A DNA stretch of 64,000 nucleotides from Luscinia megarhynchos (lineage: Eukaryota > Chordata > Aves > Passeriformes > Turdidae), in the NCBI GenBank assembly GCA_034336665.1, contig JAPFBE010000003.1, forward strand, positions 34,570,360-34,634,359, given 5' to 3'. A program made the position numbers and the translations under genes. Of the stretch, positions 37,401 through 47,680 are shown piece by piece (positions within the stretch are counted from its first letter, which is position 1; the number at the start of each line of letters is the position of its first letter). The notes beneath the pieces were generated by a model, which saw only the letters and a program-made list of their open reading frames with translations, did not search any database and had not been told where the DNA came from.

Positions 37401-40400
37401 TGGTGGAATATATACAGTGCCAGTATATTGCCTTTGTTGGAAAAACTTCAAAAGATGGAAGAATCAGAATCTGAGGAATGCAAGGTAACTGTTAAGGAGT
37501 TAATGGTAATATGCTGGAATCAAAAACCAAAAATTCTGAAAATTCCTAGAGGAAGAAATTATATGATGTGGGGGGCTGACTTTGACTGAATTCCAAGTGC
37601 CCACCAAAGTCACTCACTCTCCTCCTAAGCTGGCCAAGGGAGAAAAAAAATGTAAGGAAAGGCTCATGGGTCTGGATAAGGGCAAGGAGAAATCTTTCAC
37701 CAGGTACCATCACAGGAAAATAGGCTGAACTTCAGGAAATTAATCAAATTTATTACCTATCAAATCAGAGTAGAGTAATGACAAATAACCCCAAATTTGT
37801 AATACCTGCCCCCATCCCTCGCTGCTTCTTGAGTTGAACTTTACTCCATGTTTCTTCTGGCTCCTTCCCCCAACTGCACATGGGGATTGGGAATGAGGAC
37901 TGTGGTCAGTTTATCACATGCTGTCTCTGCTGCTCTTTCCTCCTCAGAGGTTGGATTCCTCACACTCTTTCCTGCTCCAGAGCAGAGTCCTTCCCATGGG
38001 AGACAGTGCTCCATGGACTTTTCCAATATGAGTCTTTCCCATGAGCTGCAGTTCTTCATGAGCTGCTCCAGTGCAAGCTCCTTTCTTCATGGGTCCAGTG
38101 GTCCTGCTCCATCACGAGCTTCCCACGGGGTCACAGCCTCCTTCAGACATCCACCTGCTGTGGTGTGGGGTCCAGCACGGGATGCAGGTGGATGCTCCAC
38201 CATGGACCTCCATGGGCTGCAACATCCTGATGAATCATGGGCTGCAGGGGTATCTCTGCTCTGGCCCCTGGAGCACCTCCTCCTTCTCAAATCCCTTATC
38301 CCAAAGGTACTACTACCATCACTGAGGCTTGGCCTTGGCCAGTGACAGGTCCATTTTGGAGCTAGCTGACATTAGCTCCGTTGAGCTTGGGGGAAGCTTC
38401 CAGCAGCTTACCACAGAAGCTACTGCTGGAATCACCTGCTGCCAAAACCTTGCCATGCAATCCCAACAGCTGTGGGAAAACTTAGTATCTCTTGGTTGGT
38501 GGTAGCACTGATTGCTTATAGAAGTGTCCAAAGTAGCCATTTGGGAAGGATTTCCAGCACTGTTTGCTGTTCAAAGATATCCTGCAGATGTCTTCTTAAT
38601 TGATAAAGTTTATATAGTAATGTATGTGCATACAAAATATAAAAGTATGCTACAAATTAGCCAGAGAAAGGATAATCTGACCCAAGAAACAAGCTGATTT
38701 ATGTTTTTCCTTAACACTAAATTGATAAAGACCATCAAATTAGCTCTTGAACTGTAATAAAATTTACCTTTTCAGAACTACATTATAATTTGTTTTATGA
38801 GGTCATAACAAATAAATCAGGTCTGCAAAAGCAGTGTTGATTGCATTTAAGATGTTATGTATGGTATTTCTATGTCATCAAACATTTACTGATCTCTTTA
38901 CTCTTTTTGTTTCTTCAGAGGAAATGCAGCAATGTTTGCTTTTCATGAATAGAATAAAAAAATCTGTTTATAAGTAGATGATCTCTTAGAGACCAGTAGC
39001 ATAAAGAAATGTATCAAAGTACAACTTTTAATTCTGTATCCAGACATAACAAATTAGATCACATTTGTGCATAAGTAAATATTTTCTTAATGTTTTGTAA
39101 TATTAAATTGTTAGCATAATTGAACTAATTGCATAGTCCCATAAGATCAGTTGAATAATTACCATCAAAGCCTCAGAGAATAATTTGGCTTGTTAAGCTC
39201 ATGACAAATTGGAAAGCAGAGGAAGGAATGGGTAGTTTTTGATCTTCTACTTTAACATACTTTAATTTTTAAGTCATTGCATATTAATGAAATATTTCAA
39301 CTATGGTAAATGAAGGTGGAAATACCTGTTAGATTTACCTCATGATGCTGGTGCACTCATGAGTGCAAAAAAGCAAAAACCTAAACTGTGGCATGCTCTG
39401 AATCTAAGACCATATACTTACTTTGCATTTATTATTCCTTTAACAATGAAAACCCTCTAAGGAAGTGCAACTATTGTAAGTAAGTTATTACTGTCCTGAA
39501 AAATGGTGTTTCAGTGGTGAAATGTTTTTTCTTTCATTAGCACGCTTTCAATGGAGTTGAAGTTACCCTGAAGAAGGTCAGTCCTTACGTGGCCAGTTCA
39601 CCACCTAAGCCTGAGCTCCCAGAGCAGATGAATGATGTAAATCCCTCAGCATGCTCACCCGAGGAACTGGCTTCCAAAGCTGTGAGTGTGTTGTATATTA
39701 TTATATCCAGTAACAAACTCAAATTACATACTAAAAGCAGATTCTTTCATTATGCTTCTGATCTGGAAGATTGTAATTTCCATTCAATTTAGCTGTAGCT
39801 ATTGAATTTTCCCACCAGCATTAAAAATAATCTAAAGCCTATTTATTTTCTTTAATCTTTAGTAATCCATGTATGATGTGTCTGGAAGTTGAAAGGATTT
39901 GCTTTGCATTTTAGGAAGAGGTTATATATTCAAAGTTGTTAAGTACTTAATCAAATGTAATATAAAAAATATCTGCTACCAAAGTAATATTTTGAATATT
40001 AATACTTCGGTGAATTAATATATTTAAAACTAGAATCCTTTATACCATTCTTCTGTAGAAAGCTTTTTCCCCCCAAGTGTTGACCTAAAAACCTGTTCCT
40101 CAAATTTCTTGACTTTCATCAAATTTCGTGACTTGAGCAACAAGGAGAGCCTTGAAAAAATTCACTAAAGAATATTGCAGTCTTTCTGCTTTTTTTGTCA
40201 CTTTTCTTGTATTTGTGTGTTTCTGTTGCCCTGAATATCCTTATTTTATGCAGGAATTAAGTTGGATATAATAGCAGCATGCCTCTGCAGGTGAAAGTCA
40301 TTACATACTGCATGATAAACCATTTCACCCCATGGTACAGCTGAGAGAAAATGAAATTAGTGTTCTAATGTCATGTGCATTGTAATTTGGGAACTACACT

Positions 40401-43352
40401 CTAGAATAATGAAGACAACTTTTAAGATGTTCTTTCCTTTGTTTATTTAAACTATATTACTCTATAAAGTAAAACTGTAATTTTCCATTCTCCCCCTTCC
40501 TCCCCCTTCTTCCCTTTCCCCTCTGAATGTGAAGGGGCTGAAGGAAGATGACAAAGCCTTCCAGTTCCATAACTTAAGAATAATTTATTTGCAAAGGATG
40601 TATTTTCTTATGCATCTGACTTCACTGACTTCACTGGAAAGGCTCAAACTAAATAGGGCACATTATCAAGATGTTTGGGCTGAAATCATAACATTGGGCA
40701 AAAATCATAACATTCACCTAAAATAGTTTCATTAAAATTTAAGTTTCTATTAGTATTTTGATTACTAGGATTGGCTTATCAGAAGACCATATTAATTGGG
40801 AAGTAATAGCCTGGTTATATTCTTACTTCAGAATATCTTGTTACTCAGCTTCAATAATCTTTATGGGATTGTTTTAGGGGTAAATACTTTAGAATGGGGT
40901 CTGTCCATTTATGTTTTGCTATCTGTCAAAAGCAAATATTTGGGACAATGTTTTTGGGCAATCTATTTTATCTTTGTTTTGGAATGCTTTGTACTGCTTT
41001 TATTTCATGCATATAAAAAGCTTATGTGAGAGCAAGCTATTATCCTGAAATGAGATTTTTCTTGTTGAAGTTTGGCCTCATGAATGGTGGGAATCTACTG
41101 TAAGCTTGCTTCCCAGGCTGTATGTACAGTCACTGAAAAATGACAGCCACTTTGAACCTATTTGAGGATGAGAAGGGCTGCCCTCTGGAGGTACTTATCC
41201 TAGATTGATTATAGTAGGAGCTTTGATTCATGCCATTTTTGATAGCTAAAGCTGGGGGACATGAATTTTTTCCTTGGTGATAATATGTTTCCTTGCTTTC
41301 CTCCCATCTGTTGCTTTACCTTACCCCAAGTCTAAAAGTGATTGTATGAATTCTTATAAAAAAGAAATTATGGGAAAATATTCTCCTAATAAAACCTCAG
41401 TGGCTGTATTTTAGCAACCTGTATGTGAAGTCGAACCAAGAGACTCTACCGTCCGTCTCTCTGAGCCTGACAGACCTTCAGAACAGCCTGTATTTCAGCC
41501 TGCGTTTCAGGAAACCTCAGAAATGGTACATGTAGCTTTGTGCATTGAGCATCTGTTGATGACTGCATGTGCGTCTTTGCTGCCAACGCAATTTTGGGAA
41601 AGCTCAACTAATTGTAATGCAATGTGCAAATAAATTCCTTAACCTTTCAGCCGTGTAATTCCTTATCTGTTTCCAATACTGTTTTGTGATCCCTTTCTAG
41701 TTTTCTTTTCAAAACTTTGAGTTCTTAAATGTGTATTTTCCTGTGCTAACCCTCGAGTAATCAATGCATGGTGTTAATTTTTGTTCTCCAATACTAACAC
41801 AAGCAAAGCTATTTGGCTATTTTGTGTTCTGTTAGTTCTGTTATGTTTTGTTTTGTTGTGGAGTTTTTAAGCTGCTGAACTGTTGTTTCCAAGCAAGTGG
41901 AGAGGGAATGTGCAGGAGCCTGAGTGACTAGGCTTTCCTTTGTGATCTTGCACTGCATTTATGGGCTCTTGCACATGTGGGCAGTGTGACAACAGGGACA
42001 GACTTGGTGCTGTGGGGTTGACAGGGTGTCAGGGATTTGTAAGGCACACAACACAGCTGTTTTTCTAATGAGGGCTTTTGTATGATTATGAGACACTGGT
42101 GAAATACTTTTAGACTGAGAAACAAAAGTGTAGCTCCTGTGCAGCCAGGGGTGTTTGGGTCCTAGCTAAAATACTGAATTTCTAAAAACTTGATGATTAT
42201 GGTCATCTTTTTAATGGCTCCCAAAGCTCTTGATAAAACTTGCCAACACCTTACTGCATGTTGGCTGCTTGAAATAACTTACCTTGCTTTGCACAAGTCC
42301 TATGCCTTATCTGCCCCAAACTGGCAGATGTAATGGATATCCCAGGACATTTAGGCAGTTTAAGTCATTGATTCCTGTCCATCTGAAATGTTTTACCTTG
42401 AGTTTGTGAGGACTTCACTAGAAAGCCTTTCTAGTTGATTTCAGTTTTATTTACAATGTGAGACAAGTTATGACCTCTTTGAGTAGTACTGAAAGTAGGT
42501 TTTCAGTGGCTGCCTAGGTTAGTCCTTGTTGTATTTCATCTTTATTACAGGTTATAATTGTTGGCATATTCCTTTTTTTGCTGGCATTGGTCAATTGTGG
42601 ACACAGTTTTTCTTTTATGTGGTAGAAATTATCACTAATAATGTGCTTTGAATTGTGCACCTATGATGACTTGACTTTGAACCAGCGTTTACAATTTTGG
42701 AGTGTCATTCAAAATGAACTAGCTGTTGGTATAATGAATGGTGTCCATCTTTTCTAGTTAATTTATTAAACAATGTATCTCACATCTGCTAAATAATACT
42801 GATCTCACTGGAGTTCAAATAAAACAAATTACCAAAAATTCTAGAAGTGTATGTTCATATGAAAGCCTTGAAATCAAAATATTTGAACAGATAAATAATA
42901 AATTCTTCCTTGTAGCAGATATTCTACTCTAACCAGACAGAATTTGTAGTATTTTCATTGTATTGTTGCTGAATATGCCATGTTTGGTAAGTTCAAAGAT
43001 GCCATAGAAAGTAGTAAAACCACAGGAAAATGAGGTCACATTATCAAAACAGGAGTGCATGTTTGAATATTGTTTATTTTATTGTTTTAACTGGGAGTGT
43101 ACATTGCAGAAGTTTGTAATTTAAGGTTTAACTTCACAATATTGAAGTCAGAACAACCAAATGACTGTTTTCCCACTCTTCTTCCCACAGAACGAGGTTG
43201 CACATTCTGTTTCAGAGCTGTCTATTCACTTCATACCAGCAAAGCCAAGTCCAGAAGAGGAACGGAGAAAATGGGAGGAGGGGCGCATGGACTATATGGG
43301 GAAAGATGCTTTTGAACATATCAAAAAGAAGTTGGATGCATTTTTACACTAA
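25483..43352 (+). CDS. GYG2: Glycogenin (self-glucosylating glycogen primer), GYG2 type
   Basis: The coding sequence joins 25483-25489, 32342-32483, 34173-34347, 35558-35720, 36249-36375, 37262-37484, 39541-39681, 41415-41525 and 43191-43352 (1251 bases, 416 residues), all with GT-AG introns. Glycogenin is a GT8-family glucosyltransferase that attaches glucose from UDP-glucose to its own tyrosine and extends a short chain, which glycogen synthase then elongates. The GT8 domain fills residues 4 to about 260. Visible motifs are [19 protein letters not shown] at the nucleotide-binding start, DAD at 104-106 (metal/UDP site), [12 protein letters not shown], the acceptor Tyr in VYTYVPAF (Tyr197 by alignment with Tyr195 of GYG1), and [14 protein letters not shown] variable linker (about 280-370) precedes the conserved C-terminal synthase-binding segment [14 protein letters not shown]. 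The MSV start, that C-terminus and the XG/sulfatase neighbours favour GYG2 over GYG1. Confidence 0.95.
25498..26830 (+). repeat. GC-rich minisatellite, about 49 units of ~27 bp
   Basis: Tandem units of the form CTCACCGCAGCCCCCTGCCC followed by CGCCGGG fill 1.33 kb. I count about 49 units, one of them with CCG in place of the CAG. The variable part alternates between CTCACCG, CTCCGCG, CTCCGTG and CCCTGTG before CAG. Most units are 27 bp and a minority differ by one or two bases. The array starts 8 bases after the GYG2 exon 1 donor. Because the unit is a multiple of three and lacks stops, long proline-rich frames open in several registers on both strands; these are not genes. The minus strand is G-rich with runs of four and five G per unit. 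Confidence 0.95.
26831..32341 (+). other. Rest of GYG2 intron 1
   Basis: Non-coding AT-rich sequence between the minisatellite and exon 2. It contains poly(T) near 27404-27421, an A-rich tract near 29530-29560 and a 61-bp tandem duplication at 30375-30496. The open frame at 30620-31027 has no recognisable motif. Confidence 0.6.
30375..30496 (+). repeat. Two-copy 61-bp tandem duplication
   Basis: Two adjacent copies share AACTCCCACTCATTTCACAA, and the TTTTTATATTAACCTAACT motif follows in each. The repeat distance is 61 bases, with few substitutions between copies, which suggests a fairly recent local duplication. Confidence 0.85.
32342..32483 (+). CDS. GYG2: GYG2 coding exon 2
   Basis: Encodes the start of the GT8 fold, [20 protein letters not shown] and onward through the [11 protein letters not shown] segment to VSSGMR. 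Acceptor TTTTTTTGCAG, donor AG|GTAAGT, leaving phase 2. Confidence 0.93.
32484..34172 (+). other. GYG2 intron 2
   Basis: 1.7 kb of non-coding sequence. No named repeat was recognised; the 118-codon minus frame at 32948-33304 has no supporting motif. Confidence 0.6.
34173..34347 (+). CDS. GYG2: GYG2 coding exon 3 (DxD motif)
   Basis: Encodes [20 protein letters not shown] through [11 protein letters not shown] to [10 protein letters not shown]. The DAD triplet (residues 104-106) is the metal/UDP-glucose binding motif of GT8 enzymes. The donor follows the TTG codon directly (phase 0). Confidence 0.95.
34348..35557 (+). other. GYG2 intron 3
   Basis: 1.2 kb of AT-rich non-coding sequence with no named element seen. 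Confidence 0.6.
35558..35720 (+). CDS. GYG2: GYG2 coding exon 4
   Basis: Encodes [19 protein letters not shown] and [18 protein letters not shown], highly conserved glycogenin core segments, ending HGSFDG at phase 1. Acceptor CCTAAG, donor G|GTGAGG. Confidence 0.95.
36249..36375 (+). CDS. GYG2: GYG2 coding exon 5 (acceptor tyrosine)
   Basis: Encodes [18 protein letters not shown], then [20 protein letters not shown]. The first Tyr of YTYVPAF (residue 197) aligns with the auto-glucosylated Tyr195 of GYG1. The Asp of GGDQG aligns with the catalytic-site aspartate. Acceptor TTCTTTAG, donor CA|GTAAGT. Confidence 0.94.
36376..37261 (+). other. GYG2 intron 5
   Basis: 0.9 kb of AT-rich sequence, no named element seen. 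Confidence 0.6.
37262..37484 (+). CDS. GYG2: GYG2 coding exon 6 (end of catalytic domain)
   Basis: Encodes [20 protein letters not shown] and the [19 protein letters not shown] helix region, ending the GT8 domain and starting an acidic linker ([10 protein letters not shown]). It ends in phase 0. Confidence 0.94.
37485..39540 (+). other. GYG2 intron 6
   Basis: 2.1 kb of non-coding sequence. Its first half is taken up by an ERV-like interspersed element (about 37590-38490). Confidence 0.65.
37590..38490. mobile_element. ERV/LTR-retrotransposon-derived fragment
   Basis: The segment resembles an interspersed repeat I recall from passerine genomes: GTGCCCACCAAAG at the left, an AATCAGAGTAGAGTAATGAC motif, repeated TTCCCATGAG/TCCAGTG modules, CTGCAGGGGTATCTCTGCTC, CCTGGAGCACCTCCTCC, and CCATTTTGGAGCTAGCTGAC at the right. 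I believe it derives from the internal part of an ERVL-type element, but the family name is from memory and uncertain. It has no intact gag, pol or env frame. It is about 900 bases long and lies in GYG2 intron 6. Confidence 0.6.
39541..39681 (+). CDS. GYG2: GYG2 coding exon 7 (linker cassette)
   Basis: 141 bases, phase 0-0. Encodes [20 protein letters not shown] and a Pro/Glu-rich stretch to EELASKA. It belongs to the variable linker between the catalytic domain and the C-terminal anchor. It can be skipped without changing frame. Confidence 0.85.
39682..41414 (+). other. GYG2 intron 7
   Basis: 1.7 kb of non-coding sequence. It includes a C/T-only tract at 40489-40524 but no named element. 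Confidence 0.6.
41415..41525 (+). CDS. GYG2: GYG2 coding exon 8 (linker cassette)
   Basis: 111 bases, phase 0-0. Encodes [19 protein letters not shown] and [16 protein letters not shown], with a short internal QPVFQPAFQ near-duplication. Acceptor TATTTTAG, donor ATG|GTACAT (non-consensus at +3 to +5), so inclusion may be variable. Confidence 0.8.
41526..43190 (+). other. GYG2 intron 8
   Basis: 1.7 kb of non-coding sequence with no named element. Confidence 0.6.
43191..43352 (+). CDS. GYG2: GYG2 terminal coding exon (glycogen synthase-binding end)
   Basis: Encodes [19 protein letters not shown], then [20 protein letters not shown] and [11 protein letters not shown] before TAA at 43350-43352. 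The last 30 or so residues match the conserved C-terminus through which glycogenin binds glycogen synthase. The [11 protein letters not shown] spelling is typical of GYG2. Confidence 0.95.
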   Translation, partial: NEVAHSVSELSIHFIPAKPSPEEERRKWEEGRMDYMGKDAFEHIKKKLDAFLH

Positions 43353-45555
43353 GACAGGGTGTATTGTTCTGCCCATCATGATAGATTTCTTTATAAACGC
43401 AATTCTTGAATTCTTGGCTGTTTTTAACCTGTTTAGCTGACACCAGTTAGAGGTTATAATGGATCCTCATATGTTCTTGGGGGGCCTTAACAGATACAGA
43501 ATTTTTTGGTTTTTAACTGATGAATGTGCCTCAACTTTATTGTTACATGTGTCTCATCTTCACTGTTCTCACACAGTGCCTTCTAAAGAATAATGAATGG
43601 TACCTTTCTGAGTATGAACTCCCATGTATTGATTACTCTTCCCTGGTGCACCCCAGACATGCAGGAAACATGTTGGAACTTGAGATTTTTTCGGAGGTTG
43701 AACTTTTCCCAAACTGAGATTATTCCCAAAGTACTTTCAGAAATATGTAAAATATTTAAATGAAAAGAACTTATTCTTGAAACCAAATTAACACCTTCAA
43801 GAGTGACCATGATGTAGACTTCAATATGAGAAAGAAGTGATGAAATCCTGACCTTATAGGAGTCTGCAACAAAACTTTTTAATTTAAACACGTTTAGGAT
43901 TAGAGGATCCTGTAGATTTCATCTGAGAGTTGGATGCCCTACCTACTTATAGGAAACTGCTCCATAACAAGTGTGGAAGCATGGTTTAAAACTCTTTTAG
44001 ACAAAGTGATAACGTATGTTAACCTTTTATATTGTTGCCATAGGATACTGATGCTTTTTAAAATATTGTATAGTGTTAGTTGCATATTCTGAGTTGTGTG
44101 GTCAGAAGAAGAAATGCTGACAGCACAGTGTAAACCTTCTGGTGCTTTATATCAATTTGTTTACAGTACTTCAAGCTGCAGCTGATGAAGGCCTTTGGCT
44201 TAGCATTGTTGCCCCATACTGCAGGCAATTTGAGTGTAACTGAAAACAAAATTGGCACTTGTTTTAGTAAACAAGCCCTTTGAAGATCTTTTAAACAATA
44301 GCTGTGTGTGGGGACCCATAAATTTCTGAGGATAATTCCAAAAAAAATCGACTGATGAGACTGCATTATATCAAGGACACTTACAGGGGAATGTTTTGTG
44401 TATTTGGGTACTTAGATTTGACTCATCTCAGTGAGTTTGTTTTAACAAACAAGTAAAATACTTTCATTCAAAGCAAAAAACTTTTAAAGAAAGTCGTGAC
44501 AGTTATGCTAATATAATAACAGATTTGACAGTTATTTGTAACCTCTCAATATTGGAATAAGAATTCTGCACAACTTGAAACATTTTGGTCTAAAACATCA
44601 CAAATTTTGGCAGAGAGGTACCTAATGAAATATCTTTGGAATTCTGTCTAAAAGCAATGATGTACCATTATGCATAGATACTAGCAGGAAAAATAACGAT
44701 AGCAGGATAGGAGGGAAGAATAAAATTTTATTTCTTTTTCCTCCCATCAAAAAGGAAGAGAGGGTGTGGCAGGGAATAAATGTGCAAATCAGGAAAGGAA
44801 TGGAAAGAATCAAAAGGTCCCTTAAAAGAAGAAGAAGAAAAAAATATCTTCAATATCTTAAAATTACTTCCTAATATTCACATTAGTGGATTTGCTTTCA
44901 CTTTTGTAGTATATTTCTGATTTTATGTAGCTCTCATTTATCCTTAAACTCTTAAATGGGGAATCCCATTGGTGTGTCTGTTGAATACAAACATCGAGGC
45001 CGAGTTAGCTGTTTAGGGGCAGCAGAGAAATTGAGATCAGCTCTCTCTGACTAACCTTGGCACCCTGGACAGCCTGTGTTCCCGGGCAGGCTATCTTCAC
45101 ACATTGACACGGGTGGGTGTGTTCTACCTCTTGGTGCAGCAGCATGGAGATGACAGCAGCTGCAGTGTGCCCTTGCTCACGTGGCATTTGATCTTCTGAC
45201 TATCCCTATTTCTTAGTGATCCTGGGGCACTGCAGAGAGTGTCCTCCTTTTTATAAACAGTCCTAACAGCTTTTGAAAACTATATAGAGCTGTAGCCAGC
45301 AATGTGAATTCATGCTTCGTGCAGATGTACATTTTACATTAACTACTAGATCTTATTTGGTACATTGATTAGATTATGGAAAGAAAATGACTGAAAGCTT
45401 TTAAAAAATAGGCATATGAATGTAGACAAATGTGTCATTGAGTACATTTCAAACTGTTAATATGTACAGTGGTACTCTGTGTGGCTTATACAATGTTTTA
45501 TGTAGAATTGTAGTGCAAAAATGTAATGGAAATAAAAGAAATGGAAAAGACATAT
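43353..45555 (+). other. GYG2: GYG2 3' UTR
   Basis: About 2.2 kb of AT-rich sequence after the stop codon, up to the strongest candidate poly(A) signal at 45531. Earlier AATAAA hexamers at 44719 and 44775 could give shorter ends. No coding content was recognised. Confidence 0.55.
45531..45536 (+). terminator. GYG2: Candidate GYG2 polyadenylation signal AATAAA
   Basis: Canonical hexamer in GGAAATAAAAGAAATGG context, 2.2 kb past the stop. Chosen over the two earlier hexamers only on context, so the true end may differ. Confidence 0.4.
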
Positions 45556-47590
45556 GAAGTCATGTGCTTATCAGACAATGAAGATTTATAGATTGTTTAC
45601 ATTGTGCCAGGGAATATTACTTGTGAATTAGTAGTTATTTTAATTTCTTTTTTAATTTTATTTAATTGCTTTTGAGATATTAGCATTACATGCTGAGCAG
45701 AATTAAAAGTTGAGAGTAATAATTATTTCTCCAGACATACATAATTATAATGTTTAGTATCTCTTTAATTAGCAAACACTACTTGCTTTATTGTATTTCA
45801 TGGAAAAGTATGGCTGCTAAAAGCCCTGCCCTAATTTTTGTGTCATGTCTTCACACACAAAAAATTGAACTAGTTACTGGGAATGTAGTGTTGTAGTGGC
45901 TTCTAGCACACAGCTGCTGCCACCAGGGTGTGAAAAGGGAGAATTTTGCACGTGAAACCAGTGCTGTGCTTCAGGCAGCATTCTGGGCTTTTATATGGCC
46001 ATCAGTTCTGAAATCCTGAATACCTAGAATTTCTTTCCCAGATTAAACTGTGGTATAGCCTCAAGTGTTTTTGAGATAAAGAAAGTTAAGAAATGTAAGC
46101 TTTTTGGTGCCACTATTAATCTTTAAACAAGGCCAGACTATGACTTACTGTTGTGTGGAAGACTTTGTATTTAGAGAGAACAACTTGGGTTTAAAACAAA
46201 ACATGCTGATTCTTCTGTCATATGCTTGGAGTTATTCACAGCTTTTATTTGCCATACAACCATTTTATTGGGTGCTCCTTATGTGTAAGAAGGAGATAGT
46301 GTGGGTGTTCCACAAGGAAAATTCTTGAAAATTTTAGTTAGACATGTGGGTTCATGCACTTTCCTAGCCTACAGGAAAAGGAGATTGGTGTTCTTGAAAT
46401 ACCACTTTGCTTACTGCCTAGCATTTTGTGAGGATATTTCCATCTGGGTTGTTCTTGGGAAATAATTTTTCTTTGTCTCTCTGTATCAGTCAGCCCACAG
46501 CAATGATTTTTCTAAAGCTGCTACTTGAAAAAATACTTTGTTTTGTTTGGTTTTCTTCACCTTGATTTTTCTGTCCATGAATGGGAGGCTGGTGATTGAT
46601 ACTTTTGTGTGCCCCTACAAACAGCTTGTTGTTCACCAGTAAGTCTACACTATGCCTATTTATTCCTTAATGGATCTGGTTCTGTTGCGTTCCTAATCTA
46701 AACTAATTTGATTCCCGTGGCTTTGAACATAACATTGAATGGACCTGTTTCCTTAATTCATATCCCATTAATTCAAATCTTACATTCCAGTTTCCCCTCA
46801 ATTTTCTTTTCATTATTTTGGAATTTTATATCTGTGGTTTGAATTTTTGTTGGTTTGAGTTTTTTTGCTTGTTTGATTCTTTTTTTATCCACCCAATATA
46901 TGAGATTAAATGCATGGTAGTAAATTCTTAAATAGCCTCCAAAAATAGATGTCAGTGAAGACTGCTCATTGAAGTTGTCTGCATTGTTAGTATATTGGTT
47001 GCAAAATGCTTCACTAAAATTATGTTCATCCTGAGTTGGGTGGCACTTAAATAGTTTATTTTGTGCTAAATATTAAGATGTGACACTCAAATTATATTTT
47101 GTATCCTGGTAAAAACTTTTGGTTTGTAGTAACATCATACCATAATTATAACAGAAGTAGATAAAAAATACAGTAATATATAATTAACTTAAAAATAATA
47201 ACTGCTAGAAAACTGAGAGTTATATTAATAAAAGGAAAAAATACAGTTGTAAGAATCTTTTCTTGAATTTTACTTTGACTGTTGTCAGAACCCTTTCAAC
47301 TTCAACAAACTGGAGGGATAAAACCCCTAAAATTCCAAGACATCCAGTCTCTGAGCTGTGATTATCTTAATACTTTCCAGGATGGCATAACATTCACTGC
47401 CTAGGAGAAGTGTTTGTTCAATTTTATGGCACTGTGCATCATTCTGAACAATGATAAAAATGTGAGACAAATATTTTTTTTATTTTAGAGGAATAGTATT
47501 TTCAGAGCCTTCTCTTAGGATTAAGTACTTGGAACAGAACTAATTGCATGTCGTGGTTGGGTACCTGTTTTATGTTTTGTTTAGTTTAGA

Positions 47591-47680
47591 GGTTGGTTGT
47601 TTTTTTTTTTTTCTTTTCAAACCTCCATAAATTGAGGTTGGTTGGTTTTTTTTTCTTTTCAAACCTTCATAAATTCTTTC
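47591..47680 (+). repeat. Two-copy tandem duplication of a T-rich ~44-bp unit
   Basis: GGTTGGTTG plus a T run, then CTTTTCAAACCTCCATAAATT, occurs twice in a row; the second copy has CTTC for CTCC. The copies differ mainly in T-run length. Confidence 0.8.

Noticed and set aside
25483..43352. Calling the glycogenin GYG1
   Set aside because: The catalytic core is shared, but the MSV start, the [12 protein letters not shown]-terminus and the XG/sulfatase neighbours fit GYG2 better.
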